DNA of 64,000 bases from JADKBO01 sp965230345 (GTDB taxonomy: Bacteria; Bacteroidota; Bacteroidia; Chitinophagales; Saprospiraceae): NCBI GenBank assembly GCA_965230345.1, contig CBDDKR010000002.1, positions 3,131,464 to 3,195,463 on the forward strand, read 5' to 3'. Each line of letters begins with the position of its first letter. Positions within the stretch are counted from its first letter, which is position 1. This document shows, in pieces, positions 9,818-17,502 of the stretch. Under the pieces are notes generated by a model. It saw only the letters and a program-made list of their open reading frames with translations. It was not told the DNA's origin and searched no databases. A program made the translations under genes and the position numbers.

Positions 9818-11023
9818 ATGATTCAACTGTTTTTCTCTCTGTTTTTCATATGCTCATTAAGTATTCAAACTTGTTCTCCTAAACCGATTGTTCCAGATAG
9901 TAATAAAGTAACGCCTTCTGTTATTCTTCCGGGAATTGAATCAATCGAAGAAATTTTGCCTGAATTGGAAGGGAAGAATATTGCTGGCGTATTTAATCAA
10001 TCCAGTATTTTTTTGGATGGAACTCACATAGCCGATTACCTTATCAACAAAAAGGTAGAGCTCCAAAAAGTTTTTACTTTAGAACATGGGTTTAGAGGAA
10101 ATAATGATGCTGGTGAAGTAGTACAATCTAACATAGATTCTGCTACGAATTTGCCTTTAATTTCTCTTTATGGAAAAAATAAAAAACCTAAGAATAAGGA
10201 TTTAGATGGTATTGATATAGTAATTTTTGATGTGCAAGATGTAGGAGTTCGATTTTACACCTACATTTCTACATTACACTATATCCTAGAAGCATGTGCT
10301 GAAAATAATGTTGATGTTATCGTGCTCGATAGACCTAATCCAAATGCACATTATGTTGATGGACCAGTCTTAAATTCAGAATTCAAGTCCTTTGTAGGCA
10401 TGCATCCAGTTCCTATTGTCTATGGAATGACTATAGGTGAATATGCTAAAATGATCGTAGGGGAGAAGTGGATTAATGAATACGAAAAGTGCAAATTACG
10501 AGTTATTGCTTGTGAGAATTATACACACGATTCTTTATATCAATTACCCGTAAAGCCTTCTCCAAATTTGCCAAACTTAAGATCAATATTATTGTATCCA
10601 TCATTATGTCTATTTGAAGCTACTCCCTTATCTATAGGAAGAGGTACGAATATGCAATTTCAGGTAATAGGACATCCTGATTTGACCGAATATTCGTTTG
10701 CTTTTACACCGAAGTCAATGGTTGGTGCAAAGAATCCAAAAAATAAAGATCAAATCTGTTATGGTCTAAGTTTATCTCACCTCTCTGCCGAAGATCTGCA
10801 AAAAGAAAAGATCCTTAATTTATCTTATATATTGGATATATTTAAAGTATTCGATGATAAACAAAATTTTATAAACAGACCTGAGTTCTTTGATAAATTG
10901 GCAGGAACAGATGAATTAAGAAAGGATATCTTATCAGGAAAAAAAGAAGAGGAAATTCGAGCTTCTTGGACTGCGAATCTAGATGACTTTAAAGCCATTA
11001 GGTCTCAGTATCTTTTGTATTAA
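9818..11023 (+). CDS. DUF1343 protein (NamZ-type exo-N-acetylmuramidase family), probable lipoprotein
   Basis: A 401-residue exported protein. Its N-terminus has a hydrophobic stretch followed by a Cys (LSIQTCSPKP), consistent with a lipobox or short signal peptide. The family core is recognisable from GVFNQSS, EHGFRG, IDIVIFDVQDVGVRFYTYI, DRPNPNA and the PSPNLPN/LYPSLCLFEAT/SIGRGTN block. Members of DUF1343, such as NamZ, release N-acetylmuramic acid from peptidoglycan chain ends, so a role in cell-wall recycling or scavenging is inferred. It is last in the yajC run and is followed by a strong hairpin terminator. Confidence 0.85.
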   Translation: MIQLFFSLFFICSLSIQTCSPKPIVPDSNKVTPSVILPGIESIEEILPELEGKNIAGVFNQSSIFLDGTHIADYLINKKVELQKVFTLEHGFRGNNDAGEVVQSNIDSATNLPLISLYGKNKKPKNKDLDGIDIVIFDVQDVGVRFYTYISTLHYILEACAENNVDVIVLDRPNPNAHYVDGPVLNSEFKSFVGMHPVPIVYGMTIGEYAKMIVGEKWINEYEKCKLRVIACENYTHDSLYQLPVKPSPNLPNLRSILLYPSLCLFEATPLSIGRGTNMQFQVIGHPDLTEYSFAFTPKSMVGAKNPKNKDQICYGLSLSHLSAEDLQKEKILNLSYILDIFKVFDDKQNFINRPEFFDKLAGTDELRKDILSGKKEEEIRASWTANLDDFKAIRSQYLLY

Positions 11024-11041
11024 CATAGTAAATACCAATAA

Positions 11042-11073
11042 AAAAGGAAGAGCTTTAGCTGTCTCTTCCTTTT
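11042..11073. terminator. Bidirectional hairpin terminator
   Basis: Inverted repeat AAAAGGAAGAG / CTCTTCCTTTT with a 10-base loop, A-rich on the left and T-rich on the right. It lies between the convergent DUF1343 gene and OmpH-like gene and can serve both strands. Confidence 0.8.
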
Positions 11074-11151
11074 CAGTATGATGTGATTTAAAGATTGTGT
11101 TCAATGAGTTGATTCTAGTATTAGGTTTAGTTTTTAAATCACTACTATATT

Positions 11152-11781
11152 TTAGTTTTTACTTGTATGCCTTTCATTGAGACTCTTTACAACATCTTCA
11201 GTAATGTCTAGAGCTGCATTGCCATATAAAACTCCACCTCCAGTTCCTTTGATTAAGACAAAATCATATGATTTTTCTATGGCTAGTTCTGCAAGATATT
11301 CATCAATCTTTTCAGTCAATTCATTCTGCAGGTCAATGATGCGTTTTTCTAATTCTATAGCTGCATTATCTCTTTGTTGAACAAGCCTTTGCTCCTCAGC
11401 AGCAAGAACTTCTTGTTCTTTGGCAAATTGCTTTTCAAGTCTTTGAAGTTCAACAGGCGCCAAAGTTGCTGCCTTTTGTTGTGTTTCATAAACCTTTTGT
11501 TGGAACTTTTGAATCTTTTTCTGAAAAGCTTCTAGTTTTGAGCTTATGCTATTCTGAGCTTTTCTTGATTCATCTTCTAAAGCAACTTTACTCTCTTGGT
11601 ATAATTCATAATTCTCTAGTAAAGAATCTTGATTTACAAATACAATTCGAGTATTTAGCCCATTATTCGTAGTTTGTGTACTTTGAGTGACAGGACTACT
11701 GGATTTATTTTCATTTTGAGGTGTTGTACAAGAAGCTATTAATGTTATAGCCGCAATACATACAATCAATTTATTCATCAT
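11152..11781 (-). CDS. OmpH/Skp family periplasmic chaperone, lipoprotein-like
   Basis: A 209-residue protein with an N-terminal lipoprotein signal (lipobox LIASC, Cys18). An N-terminal beta strand region (RIVFVNQDSLLENY) typical of OmpH/Skp is followed by a long charged coiled coil (about residues 65-150). The end includes YDFVLIKGTGGGVLYGN and DITEDVVKSLN, the usual family tail. Skp-like proteins hold unfolded outer-membrane proteins in the periplasm. The predicted lipid anchor is a variation on the soluble form. It is the last gene of the FKBP-trmD-ompH run on the minus strand. Confidence 0.85.
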   Translation of the reverse strand: MMNKLIVCIAAITLIASCTTPQNENKSSSPVTQSTQTTNNGLNTRIVFVNQDSLLENYELYQESKVALEDESRKAQNSISSKLEAFQKKIQKFQQKVYETQQKAATLAPVELQRLEKQFAKEQEVLAAEEQRLVQQRDNAAIELEKRIIDLQNELTEKIDEYLAELAIEKSYDFVLIKGTGGGVLYGNAALDITEDVVKSLNERHTSKN

Positions 11782-11807
11782 TTAATTTCTTTTCTTATTA
11801 CAGTTAA

Positions 11808-12488
11808 TTATTCGTTTTCTAAAAGATCAGGACGTCTTTCCTGGGTTCGTTTTAGAGATTGATCAAATCTCCATTGGTCGATAAGCGCATCGTTGCCACT
11901 AAGTAGAACATCTGGGACTTTCCATCCTTTATAATTGGAAGGTCTCGTATATACTGGCGGTGCCAACAATTCATCTTGAAAAGAATCCAATAGAGCACTG
12001 GTCTCATCGTTTAACACCTTAGGAATCAAACGACATATGGAATCCACAAGTATTGCCGCAGGTAACTCACCACCTGACAATACAAAGTCACCAATACTTA
12101 TTTCACTTGTTATATGTTGTTCTCTAATGCGTTCATCTATTCCCTTATAATGACCGCAAATAATGATTACATTTTTATAAAGTGAATATCTATTAGCCAT
12201 TTTTTGATCCCATCGATTACCATCAGGTGACATATAGATTATTTCGTCGTAATCTCGTTCTGATTTTAATTGAGATATGACATTATCCAATGGCTCTACC
12301 ATCATTACCATTCCAGCCCCACCACCATATTGGTAGTCGTCAATTTGTCTGTGATGCCCCAATCCATAGGATCGAAGATCAATAACGTTAATCTCAATAA
12401 GGCTTTTAGAAGCTGCTCTTTTTAGTATGGAGTGAGCAAAAGGGCCATCTAAAAGATCTGGAACAGCAGAAATAATGTCAAATCTCAC
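11808..12488 (-). CDS. trmD: tRNA (guanine37-N1)-methyltransferase
   Basis: SPOUT-class methyltransferase that makes m1G37 in tRNAs reading codons of the form CNN, preventing frameshifts. The 226-residue protein carries the signature blocks YQYGGGAGMVMM (about residues 53-64), CGHYKGIDERI and the deep trefoil knot segment EISIGDFVLSGGELPA. It is slightly shorter than proteobacterial TrmD but complete. It lies 26 bases upstream of the OmpH-like gene and 10 bases downstream of the FKBP gene, all on the minus strand. The usual rpsP-rimM-rplS neighbours are absent. Confidence 0.95.
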   Translation of the reverse strand: MRFDIISAVPDLLDGPFAHSILKRAASKSLIEINVIDLRSYGLGHHRQIDDYQYGGGAGMVMMVEPLDNVISQLKSERDYDEIIYMSPDGNRWDQKMANRYSLYKNVIIICGHYKGIDERIREQHITSEISIGDFVLSGGELPAAILVDSICRLIPKVLNDETSALLDSFQDELLAPPVYTRPSNYKGWKVPDVLLSGNDALIDQWRFDQSLKRTQERRPDLLENE

Positions 12489-12498
12489 AAGAAAACTA

Positions 12499-13137
12499 TT
12501 ATTCGAAGCTCAATAATTCTACATCAAATATTAAAGTAGAATATGGTTTAATTAACGGTCCAGCAGATCTACTTCCATATGCCAGATTATAAGGGATGAA
12601 AAGTCTCCATTTGTCTCCAGGAGACATCAACTGAAGCGCTTCTTGCCAACCTTTAATTACACCATTGACTGGGAAACTAATAGGTTGTCCTCTATCAACA
12701 CTACTGTCAAATACAGTTCCATCAATAAGTGTACCATGGTAGTGAGTTGTAACTTTGCTAGTAGGACCGGGTTTAGGACCTCCGTCTCCACTCTTAATAA
12801 TGCTGTATTGCATTCCACTTTCTAAGGTTACAACACCTTCTTTATTTTTATTTTCTTCTAGAAATTTACTCCCTGCTTCTTTTGCCGCTTTTACTTTAAA
12901 ATCTGCTATAATAGATTTAGCTTCATTTAAATCAATCTTTTGATTGTTGCTTCTGAAGTCATTGATTGCATCAATGATTACTTTGGTGTCCATATTGTCT
13001 AGACCAGCCGATTTCATATCATTGGCCAAAATTAAACCCATACTATAGGCTACAGAATCTTTCATTGTTAAGTTTTGTGCTAAAATAATTGAACTAAAGA
13101 ATAGAAAAAAACAAACTAGGTAAGCCGAAAATTTCAT
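12499..13137 (-). CDS. FKBP-type peptidyl-prolyl cis-trans isomerase, exported
   Basis: A 212-residue protein with a 20-residue signal peptide ending near LAQ. A short helical FKBP_N dimerisation region (about residues 25-95, with YSMGLILANDMKSAG) is followed by the FKBP catalytic domain (about 115-210). Catalytic-pocket residues are visible in VTTHYHGTLIDGTVFDSS, FPVNGVIKGWQEAL and LFIPYNLAYG. It probably helps periplasmic or outer-membrane protein folding, which fits its operon partner, the OmpH/Skp-like chaperone. Confidence 0.9.
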   Translation of the reverse strand: MKFSAYLVCFFLFFSSIILAQNLTMKDSVAYSMGLILANDMKSAGLDNMDTKVIIDAINDFRSNNQKIDLNEAKSIIADFKVKAAKEAGSKFLEENKNKEGVVTLESGMQYSIIKSGDGGPKPGPTSKVTTHYHGTLIDGTVFDSSVDRGQPISFPVNGVIKGWQEALQLMSPGDKWRLFIPYNLAYGSRSAGPLIKPYSTLIFDVELLSFE

Positions 13138-13171
13138 ACGTTATTTGTATTAAGTTTTTATTAAAAAATAA

Positions 13172-13188
13172 GTAAGGTTTTGCCTTAC
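13172..13188 (-). terminator. Hairpin terminator after the M20 dipeptidase
   Basis: Stem GTAAGG / CCTTAC with a TTTTG loop sits 2 bases beyond the M20 stop. On the minus strand it is followed closely by a T-rich tract. Confidence 0.65.
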
Positions 13189-13190
13189 CT

Positions 13191-14588
13191 CTATGCTTCT
13201 TTATTTTTCATTTTGGAATAATTCTCAAAAAAATAAGGAATGGTTTCAATTCCTTTGTAGAAATTGAATAATCCGAAATGCTCATTAGGAGAATGAATAT
13301 CATCACTATTTAATCCAAATCCCATTAAGACAGATTTTACTTCAAGCACATTTTCAAACAATGCAACAATGGGAATACTTCCTCCGCTTCTTTCTGGAAT
13401 TGGAGGTACACCAAAAGTTGTTTCCATGGCCATATGAGCTGCTTTATATTCAACCGTATTAGTCGGTGTTACAGTTCCTTCACCACCATGATGCGGTCTT
13501 ACCTCCACCTTAACACTAGATGGTGCGATAGATTCAAAGTGTTTCTTGAATTTTTGAGTTATTTCATCGCTTGTTTGATTTGGAACCAAACGCATACTTA
13601 TTTTTGCAAAAGCCTTAGATGGCAAAACAGTTTTAGCACCTTCTCCAATGTATCCTCCCCATATGCCATTGACATCTAGTGTGGGGCGAATTGAAGTTTG
13701 CTCAAGAACCGTATATCCCTTTTCACCGTGTGTTTCTTCTATATCAAGAGCTTCCTTATAATCATCAATATTAAAAGGAGCCATATTCATCGCTGCTCTT
13801 TCTTCTTTGGAAACGGTTTCAACATTTTCATAGAATTCAGGAATTGTAATATGATTGTTTTCATCCGTCAAAGAAGCAATCATATTACATAAAATATTAA
13901 TTGGATTTCCTACTGCACCTCCATATACACCTGAATGAAGATCTTTATTTGGGCCAGTAACTTCGACTTCTAAATAACTGAGTCCTCTTAATCCTGTGGT
14001 AATTGATGGTGTATCGTTTGCAATTATTGAGGTGTCAGATATTAAGACCATGTCACAACTAAGCAAGTCTTTATGCTCTCTGCAAAAATCTCCTAAATGA
14101 ACGGATCCAACTTCTTCTTCTCCTTCGATCATGAACTTAATGTTACATGGAATTTCTCCTGATTTATACATGGCTTCGAATGCCTTTAAATGCATGAAAA
14201 GTTGCCCTTTGTCGTCACAAGCACCTCTAGCAAAAATGGCACCATCAGGATGAATTGAAGTTTTTCGGATTACTGGCTCAAAAGCTGGAGAATCCCATAA
14301 TTCTAATGGGTCAGCTGGTTGGACATCGTAGTGTCCATATACCAAAACAGTAGGTAGTTTATCATCAACAATATATTCACCATATACTATTGGATGCCCA
14401 TTGGTTTTGTAAAGATTTACATTTTGACAGCCTGTATTTTTTAGATCATCAACAATAAATTGAGCAGCTTTAACGACTTCGTCTTTATAGGCAGGATCAG
14501 CACTTATGCTTGGAATTCTCAATAGATCAAACAATTGGTTCAAAAACTTATCCTTATTGTCATTAATATACTGCTGTGTACCTGTCAT
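13191..14588 (-). CDS. M20 family dipeptidase (CNDP/ArgE-like)
   Basis: A zinc-dependent peptidase of 465 residues. Metal-binding and catalytic blocks are visible: VYGHYDVQPADP, ARGACDDKGQ and IEGEEEVGS. A lid/dimerisation domain in the middle contains the DLHSGVYGGAVGNP block. The RSGGSIP and HSPNEHFG segments near the end supply the last metal ligand. The ATG at 14586-14588 (MTGTQQYIND) is chosen over an ATG 13 codons upstream, because the extra residues are unlike the family and the start aligns with the usual N-terminus. It is probably cytosolic and likely acts on dipeptides. The gene stands alone with its own terminator. Confidence 0.9.
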   Translation of the reverse strand: MTGTQQYINDNKDKFLNQLFDLLRIPSISADPAYKDEVVKAAQFIVDDLKNTGCQNVNLYKTNGHPIVYGEYIVDDKLPTVLVYGHYDVQPADPLELWDSPAFEPVIRKTSIHPDGAIFARGACDDKGQLFMHLKAFEAMYKSGEIPCNIKFMIEGEEEVGSVHLGDFCREHKDLLSCDMVLISDTSIIANDTPSITTGLRGLSYLEVEVTGPNKDLHSGVYGGAVGNPINILCNMIASLTDENNHITIPEFYENVETVSKEERAAMNMAPFNIDDYKEALDIEETHGEKGYTVLEQTSIRPTLDVNGIWGGYIGEGAKTVLPSKAFAKISMRLVPNQTSDEITQKFKKHFESIAPSSVKVEVRPHHGGEGTVTPTNTVEYKAAHMAMETTFGVPPIPERSGGSIPIVALFENVLEVKSVLMGFGLNSDDIHSPNEHFGLFNFYKGIETIPYFFENYSKMKNKEA

Positions 14589-14736
14589 TTTAAAGTATGT
14601 AATAAATGAATATTTTGTGATGCACAAAAGTACAATTTCATGCCCATCTACTGAAATTAAATTTCAACAACTCTGGTGAGGGTGGTAATAATTGAGTTCA
14701 GGAAATCATTAGATAATAATAATGGCAATAAAAAAA

Positions 14737-14756
14737 GGAGTGTAAAATTACACTCC
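14737..14756 (-). terminator. Terminator hairpin overlapping the stop of microprotein 1
   Basis: A perfect 9-bp stem GGAGTGTAA / TTACACTCC with a 2-base centre is followed on the minus strand by six T residues, a textbook intrinsic terminator. The upstream arm contains the last two sense codons and the stop codon of the 36-residue gene, so the transcript ends right at the stop codon. Confidence 0.8.
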
Positions 14757-14858
14757 TAACCAGTTATCGTACTCTTTTCCCTGGGGAAGGGTAACAGTTC
14801 TGCGATTTTTCTTAAAAATACCGCTAAACCATTTGAGTATATTTTGTAAAATGCTCAT
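14748..14858 (-). CDS. Microprotein 1 (36 residues), PQGKE...WLGV family
   Basis: A minus-strand ATG at 14856-14858 opens a 36-codon frame ending in TAA. The N-terminal half is a possible amphipathic cationic helix (LQNILKWFSGIFKKNRR). The C-terminus is LPQGKEYDNWLGV directly before the stop. A second gene 83 bases upstream encodes a peptide with the same layout: WFS, then KK, then PQGKE-aromatic, then WLGV-stop. The gene has a well-spaced Bacteroidota promoter 20 bases upstream and a terminator fused to its stop, which supports real expression. I do not recognise the family. Possible roles are a membrane-active peptide, a small regulator or a secreted signal; none is shown. Confidence 0.7.
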   Translation of the reverse strand: MSILQNILKWFSGIFKKNRRTVTLPQGKEYDNWLGV

Positions 14859-14877
14859 GGGTAAAATATTTATAATG

Positions 14878-14908
14878 CAAATATAATATCAATCCTTTAT
14901 ATATTCAA
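14878..14908 (-). promoter_or_regulatory. Bacteroidota-type promoter for microprotein 1
   Basis: On the minus strand, TTG (complement of 14906-14908) is followed by 20 bases and then TATATTTG (complement of 14878-14885). This is the canonical spacing of a Bacteroidota -33/-7 promoter. The ATG of the 36-residue gene lies 19 bases further on, giving a very short leader. Confidence 0.65.
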
Positions 14909-14940
14909 TAAAATTATAATATATAATTAACATTTTATCT

Positions 14941-15045
14941 TTAAACCCCTAACCATGCCTCGAATTCCTTACCTTGAGGAATTTGTGCTAACTTTTTGGA
15001 GGGGGAAAACCAAAGTTTAGCCGAGGTTAAAAATGACTTTAACAT
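14941..15045 (-). CDS. Microprotein 2 (34 residues), PQGKE...WLGV family
   Basis: A minus-strand ATG at 15043-15045 opens a 34-codon frame ending in TAA. The peptide begins with a Lys- and Leu-containing segment (MLKSFLTSAKLWFSPSKK) and ends IPQGKEFEAWLGV before the stop. It shares the WFS, KK, PQGKE-aromatic and WLGV-stop elements with the neighbouring 36-residue peptide, although the codons used differ. That indicates protein-level conservation of an ancient duplication. No terminator hairpin follows it, so it may be read through into microprotein 1. Two palindromes lie 30 to 60 bases upstream. Function unknown. Confidence 0.65.
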   Translation of the reverse strand: MLKSFLTSAKLWFSPSKKLAQIPQGKEFEAWLGV

Positions 15046-15073
15046 ATTCAATAAGATTATTTATATTATATAC

Positions 15074-15105
15074 GTCTTAAGACCTTCGAATGTTGACAAA
15101 TGTCA
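15074..15105. promoter_or_regulatory. Possible operator palindromes upstream of microprotein 2
   Basis: The perfect 10-base palindrome GTCTTAAGAC (15074-15083) and the inverted repeat TGACA-AA-TGTCA (15094-15105) lie close together just upstream of the 34-residue gene. They could be binding sites for a dimeric regulator. This rests on symmetry alone. Confidence 0.3.
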
Positions 15106-15193
15106 CCTCTTTTTTTGTTAAAATTTTACAAAAAGTATAAAAAGTGGGGTAATCCCATAAAATCACCTAGGGTAAACCATTAGTGTGATAAAA

Positions 15194-15222
15194 AAAGAGA
15201 TTTGCAATTTGCAAATCTCTTT
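15194..15222 (-). terminator. Terminator after the helix-hairpin-helix protein
   Basis: A 14-bp perfect stem (AAAGAGATTTGCAA and its complement) with a 1-base centre is followed on the minus strand by a run of T. It lies 11 bases beyond the stop of the 330-residue gene and separates that operon from the microprotein genes. Confidence 0.85.
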
Positions 15223-15233
15223 CATGTCATAGA

Positions 15234-16226
15234 TCACTTTTCTTTCCCTCCATTTAGGAAATCTTGGTATGTTCGTAACTCATTCCAATTTCCCTTATGC
15301 GCCAATTTTGCTTGCTTTGGCCAAGTAGAGGGATCTGCTAATTTATACCGAGGACCGGCTTGGTTTAATATTTCCTTTATGTCATCTGAGCTGGTTTTAC
15401 TTAATTCCTTCCAAGTTTTTATTCCGGCGTTATGCAGCAATTGTTCTATTTTAGGTCCTATACCTTCTATTGCTTTCAGATCGTTTTCTTTATACTGTTT
15501 GATGATGCCTTTTCTAACAAGAATTTTTTCTAATTTAGATTGAGTAGTCCCAGTATTTTTTGTACTTCCTCCAGCAATGTTTTTTTGCAATTCAATTAGC
15601 TCCATGAATTTGTGTTTGCTGGCTAATTTGGCTTGCTTTTGCCAAGTCGTAACATCTATTATCTTATACTTGTCTCCATATTGATTTAACAAGGTTCTTA
15701 AATCTTCTTTGGAGTTTTTGGATAATTCCTTCCAGTTCGAAATTTCATTATCCTTTAGCACTTGCTCCATCTTGGGTCCAATACCTTCAATTATTTGGAG
15801 TTCATCATCTTTTAACGCCCCAATAATCATTCCTATAAAATCATTATTTATATCTATTTTATCTTCAATATCTACCTCTTTTTCCGGAGCAGAATCATTG
15901 TCTTGTATATTTTGAACAATTGCACCCAAAGACGTCTCCATTTTATTACTGGCTTCTTTGCAATTATTTAGTTCTATTTCTAGTGATCTAATTTGATTCT
16001 TAGTATCAATAAGATTGGTTCTCAAATCATCTTCAGATGATTTATATTTATCAATTTCATAGTTTAGCTGCTCAATTCGTTGGTTCAACTGATTGATACT
16101 TTCATTCTTCTCTTCAACTAGAGATTTGTACTTAGACCATATCGCCCATCCTAATGCAAGTCCTAATAAGAATGGGAGAAGCCAACTTAACCAAAAAGGA
16201 AACGAACAAAATGTGGATAATAACAT
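15234..16226 (-). CDS. Membrane-anchored protein with coiled coil and two helix-hairpin-helix domains
   Basis: A 330-residue protein with a single N-terminal membrane segment (about residues 10-30) and a predicted coiled coil (about 35-100). Two copies of a helix-hairpin-helix module follow (about 141-218 and 248-326). Each copy has an IEGIGPKxEQ hairpin, a W-K-E-L-S-K block, an LNQ-G-x-x-Y-K segment and a TW-x-KQAKLA end. The fold resembles the COG3743/DUF4332 'flap-endonuclease-like' HhH proteins, whose biochemical role is unclear. DNA binding by a membrane-tethered protein is possible but unproven; HhH modules also mediate protein contacts. It lies 17 bases downstream of the OmpA-family gene, so the two are probably co-expressed. 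Confidence 0.8.
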   Translation of the reverse strand: MLLSTFCSFPFWLSWLLPFLLGLALGWAIWSKYKSLVEEKNESINQLNQRIEQLNYEIDKYKSSEDDLRTNLIDTKNQIRSLEIELNNCKEASNKMETSLGAIVQNIQDNDSAPEKEVDIEDKIDINNDFIGMIIGALKDDELQIIEGIGPKMEQVLKDNEISNWKELSKNSKEDLRTLLNQYGDKYKIIDVTTWQKQAKLASKHKFMELIELQKNIAGGSTKNTGTTQSKLEKILVRKGIIKQYKENDLKAIEGIGPKIEQLLHNAGIKTWKELSKTSSDDIKEILNQAGPRYKLADPSTWPKQAKLAHKGNWNELRTYQDFLNGGKEK

Positions 16227-16243
16227 ACAGTTAATTTTAAAAT

Positions 16244-17092
16244 TTAGTTAGGAATTAAAGTAAGTTCTGTTCTTCTATTCTTCGCCCGACCGCTTCTAGT
16301 ATTGTTATCGCCAATTGGTTGAGACTCACCAGCTGATTCAATAGAAATTCTATCTTTTGAAATACCACTTAATATCAGAAAACGTTGTATAATATTAGCC
16401 CTTCTTTCACCAAGGATGATATTGGACTGTTTAGTCCCTATATTATCTGTGTGACCAGTTAAATGAATTTTCACAGCCGAATCCTTATGCTTTTCCGCAA
16501 GTTCCCTAAGGTAATTTTCAACTTCTTGGTTTTTGATTCTATGATCCGAATTATACGGGAAGTAGATTAAAATACCGTCATCGACCTCTTCTATGTAGGC
16601 ATCATTACTTTTCCAAGCAAAATTGACAGCTTCAAATAGTGAAGAAGTATCAACATTATGAATAAAATGTTCGTCAAGAATTTTAATTCTAGATGTATCG
16701 TATTCCAAAAACAAAGCTTTAACCTGGTCAGCACGTGCAAGTCCTATACTCTTTAAAGTTGTTGAATTGATTTCATCATCTGAATAAACTCCAAAAATTT
16801 CCAGTATTTCACCTTCCTTACCTTCTTCCCATACCATAACTTTTAGACTGTCCCATTGGCTACCAAGAATTGGTGAAGGATCAGACCAAGCAAACCGAAT
16901 TGGAGCGTCATCATCCTCAACTTCATCAATTATTGGATTTTTAATATCTATAGTTGAAGAATTGTTGTTCTGAATTATAGAAATCTCCACACCAGTAGTT
17001 TCATTGTTACAACAAGTATTATGTAAATTCTGGTACCAAAAAAATAATATTATCCAGAGAATAAGAGCAATTATACCAATTAAGAATCTCAT
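16244..17092 (-). CDS. OmpA-family peptidoglycan-binding protein
   Basis: A 282-residue protein with an N-terminal hydrophobic anchor (about residues 3-20, LIGIIALILWIILFFW). A variable central region follows, with a C-terminal OmpA domain (about 165-282). The peptidoglycan-binding pattern is clear: LTGHTDNIGT, NIILGERRA, ISIESAGESQP and GRAKNRRTEL. The anchor looks like an inner-membrane helix, not a beta-barrel, as in MotB-like or T6SS-like OmpA proteins. It is first in a two-gene operon with the helix-hairpin-helix membrane protein, suggesting a shared envelope function. Confidence 0.88.
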   Translation of the reverse strand: MRFLIGIIALILWIILFFWYQNLHNTCCNNETTGVEISIIQNNNSSTIDIKNPIIDEVEDDDAPIRFAWSDPSPILGSQWDSLKVMVWEEGKEGEILEIFGVYSDDEINSTTLKSIGLARADQVKALFLEYDTSRIKILDEHFIHNVDTSSLFEAVNFAWKSNDAYIEEVDDGILIYFPYNSDHRIKNQEVENYLRELAEKHKDSAVKIHLTGHTDNIGTKQSNIILGERRANIIQRFLILSGISKDRISIESAGESQPIGDNNTRSGRAKNRRTELTLIPN

Positions 17093-17502
17093 GTTGGAAT
17101 GATTTGTTGGAAAGTTGCAAAAAACGTTCTCAATATACTATAAATACTTGAATTGTAATAGAATATATGCTTTTATTGAGTGTTTTCGTGGTATATGTTT
17201 GATTTTTTAGGATTAAGAACTCTTGCTAAGTTAACTGATTGCTAATGAATGGAGTATACCTTTTAAACCTATGGAGCAAGATATTAATAAGAATTAATCA
17301 TTGATCACCAATTCTGCGTAAATCTATTCCGAATAAAAACTGCAAAACTTATAAAACCATGTAATTCGATTTTGTATATCCGATTGATTTACTCATCGAC
17401 TTAAGCTACGAGTCCAAAAAAAGACAAAATTAAATGGATTTGACCATAAGAATTTTACCTTTGTACGGTCTTCAAATTAAATCATTTAATTCACAATACA
17501 GA
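17093..17502. other. Intergenic region between OmpA-family gene and fbp
   Basis: This AT-rich stretch of 410 bases separates divergent genes. An in-frame ATG at 17434 upstream of fbp is rejected as its start because a -7 promoter box (17456-17463) lies downstream of it. Apart from that box I see no gene, RNA or repeat. Confidence 0.5.
17456..17463 (+). promoter_or_regulatory. -7 promoter box for fbp
   Basis: TACCTTTG matches TAnnTTTG exactly and lies 39 bases before the ATG at 17503. The nearest TTTG upstream is only 13 bases away, shorter than usual. The position argues that translation starts at 17503, not at the upstream in-frame ATG. Confidence 0.5.

Noticed and set aside
17434..17502. 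Upstream in-frame ATG extending fbp by 23 residues
   Set aside because: The extra residues do not fit class I FBPase and lie across a -7 promoter box, so the ATG at 17503 is preferred.
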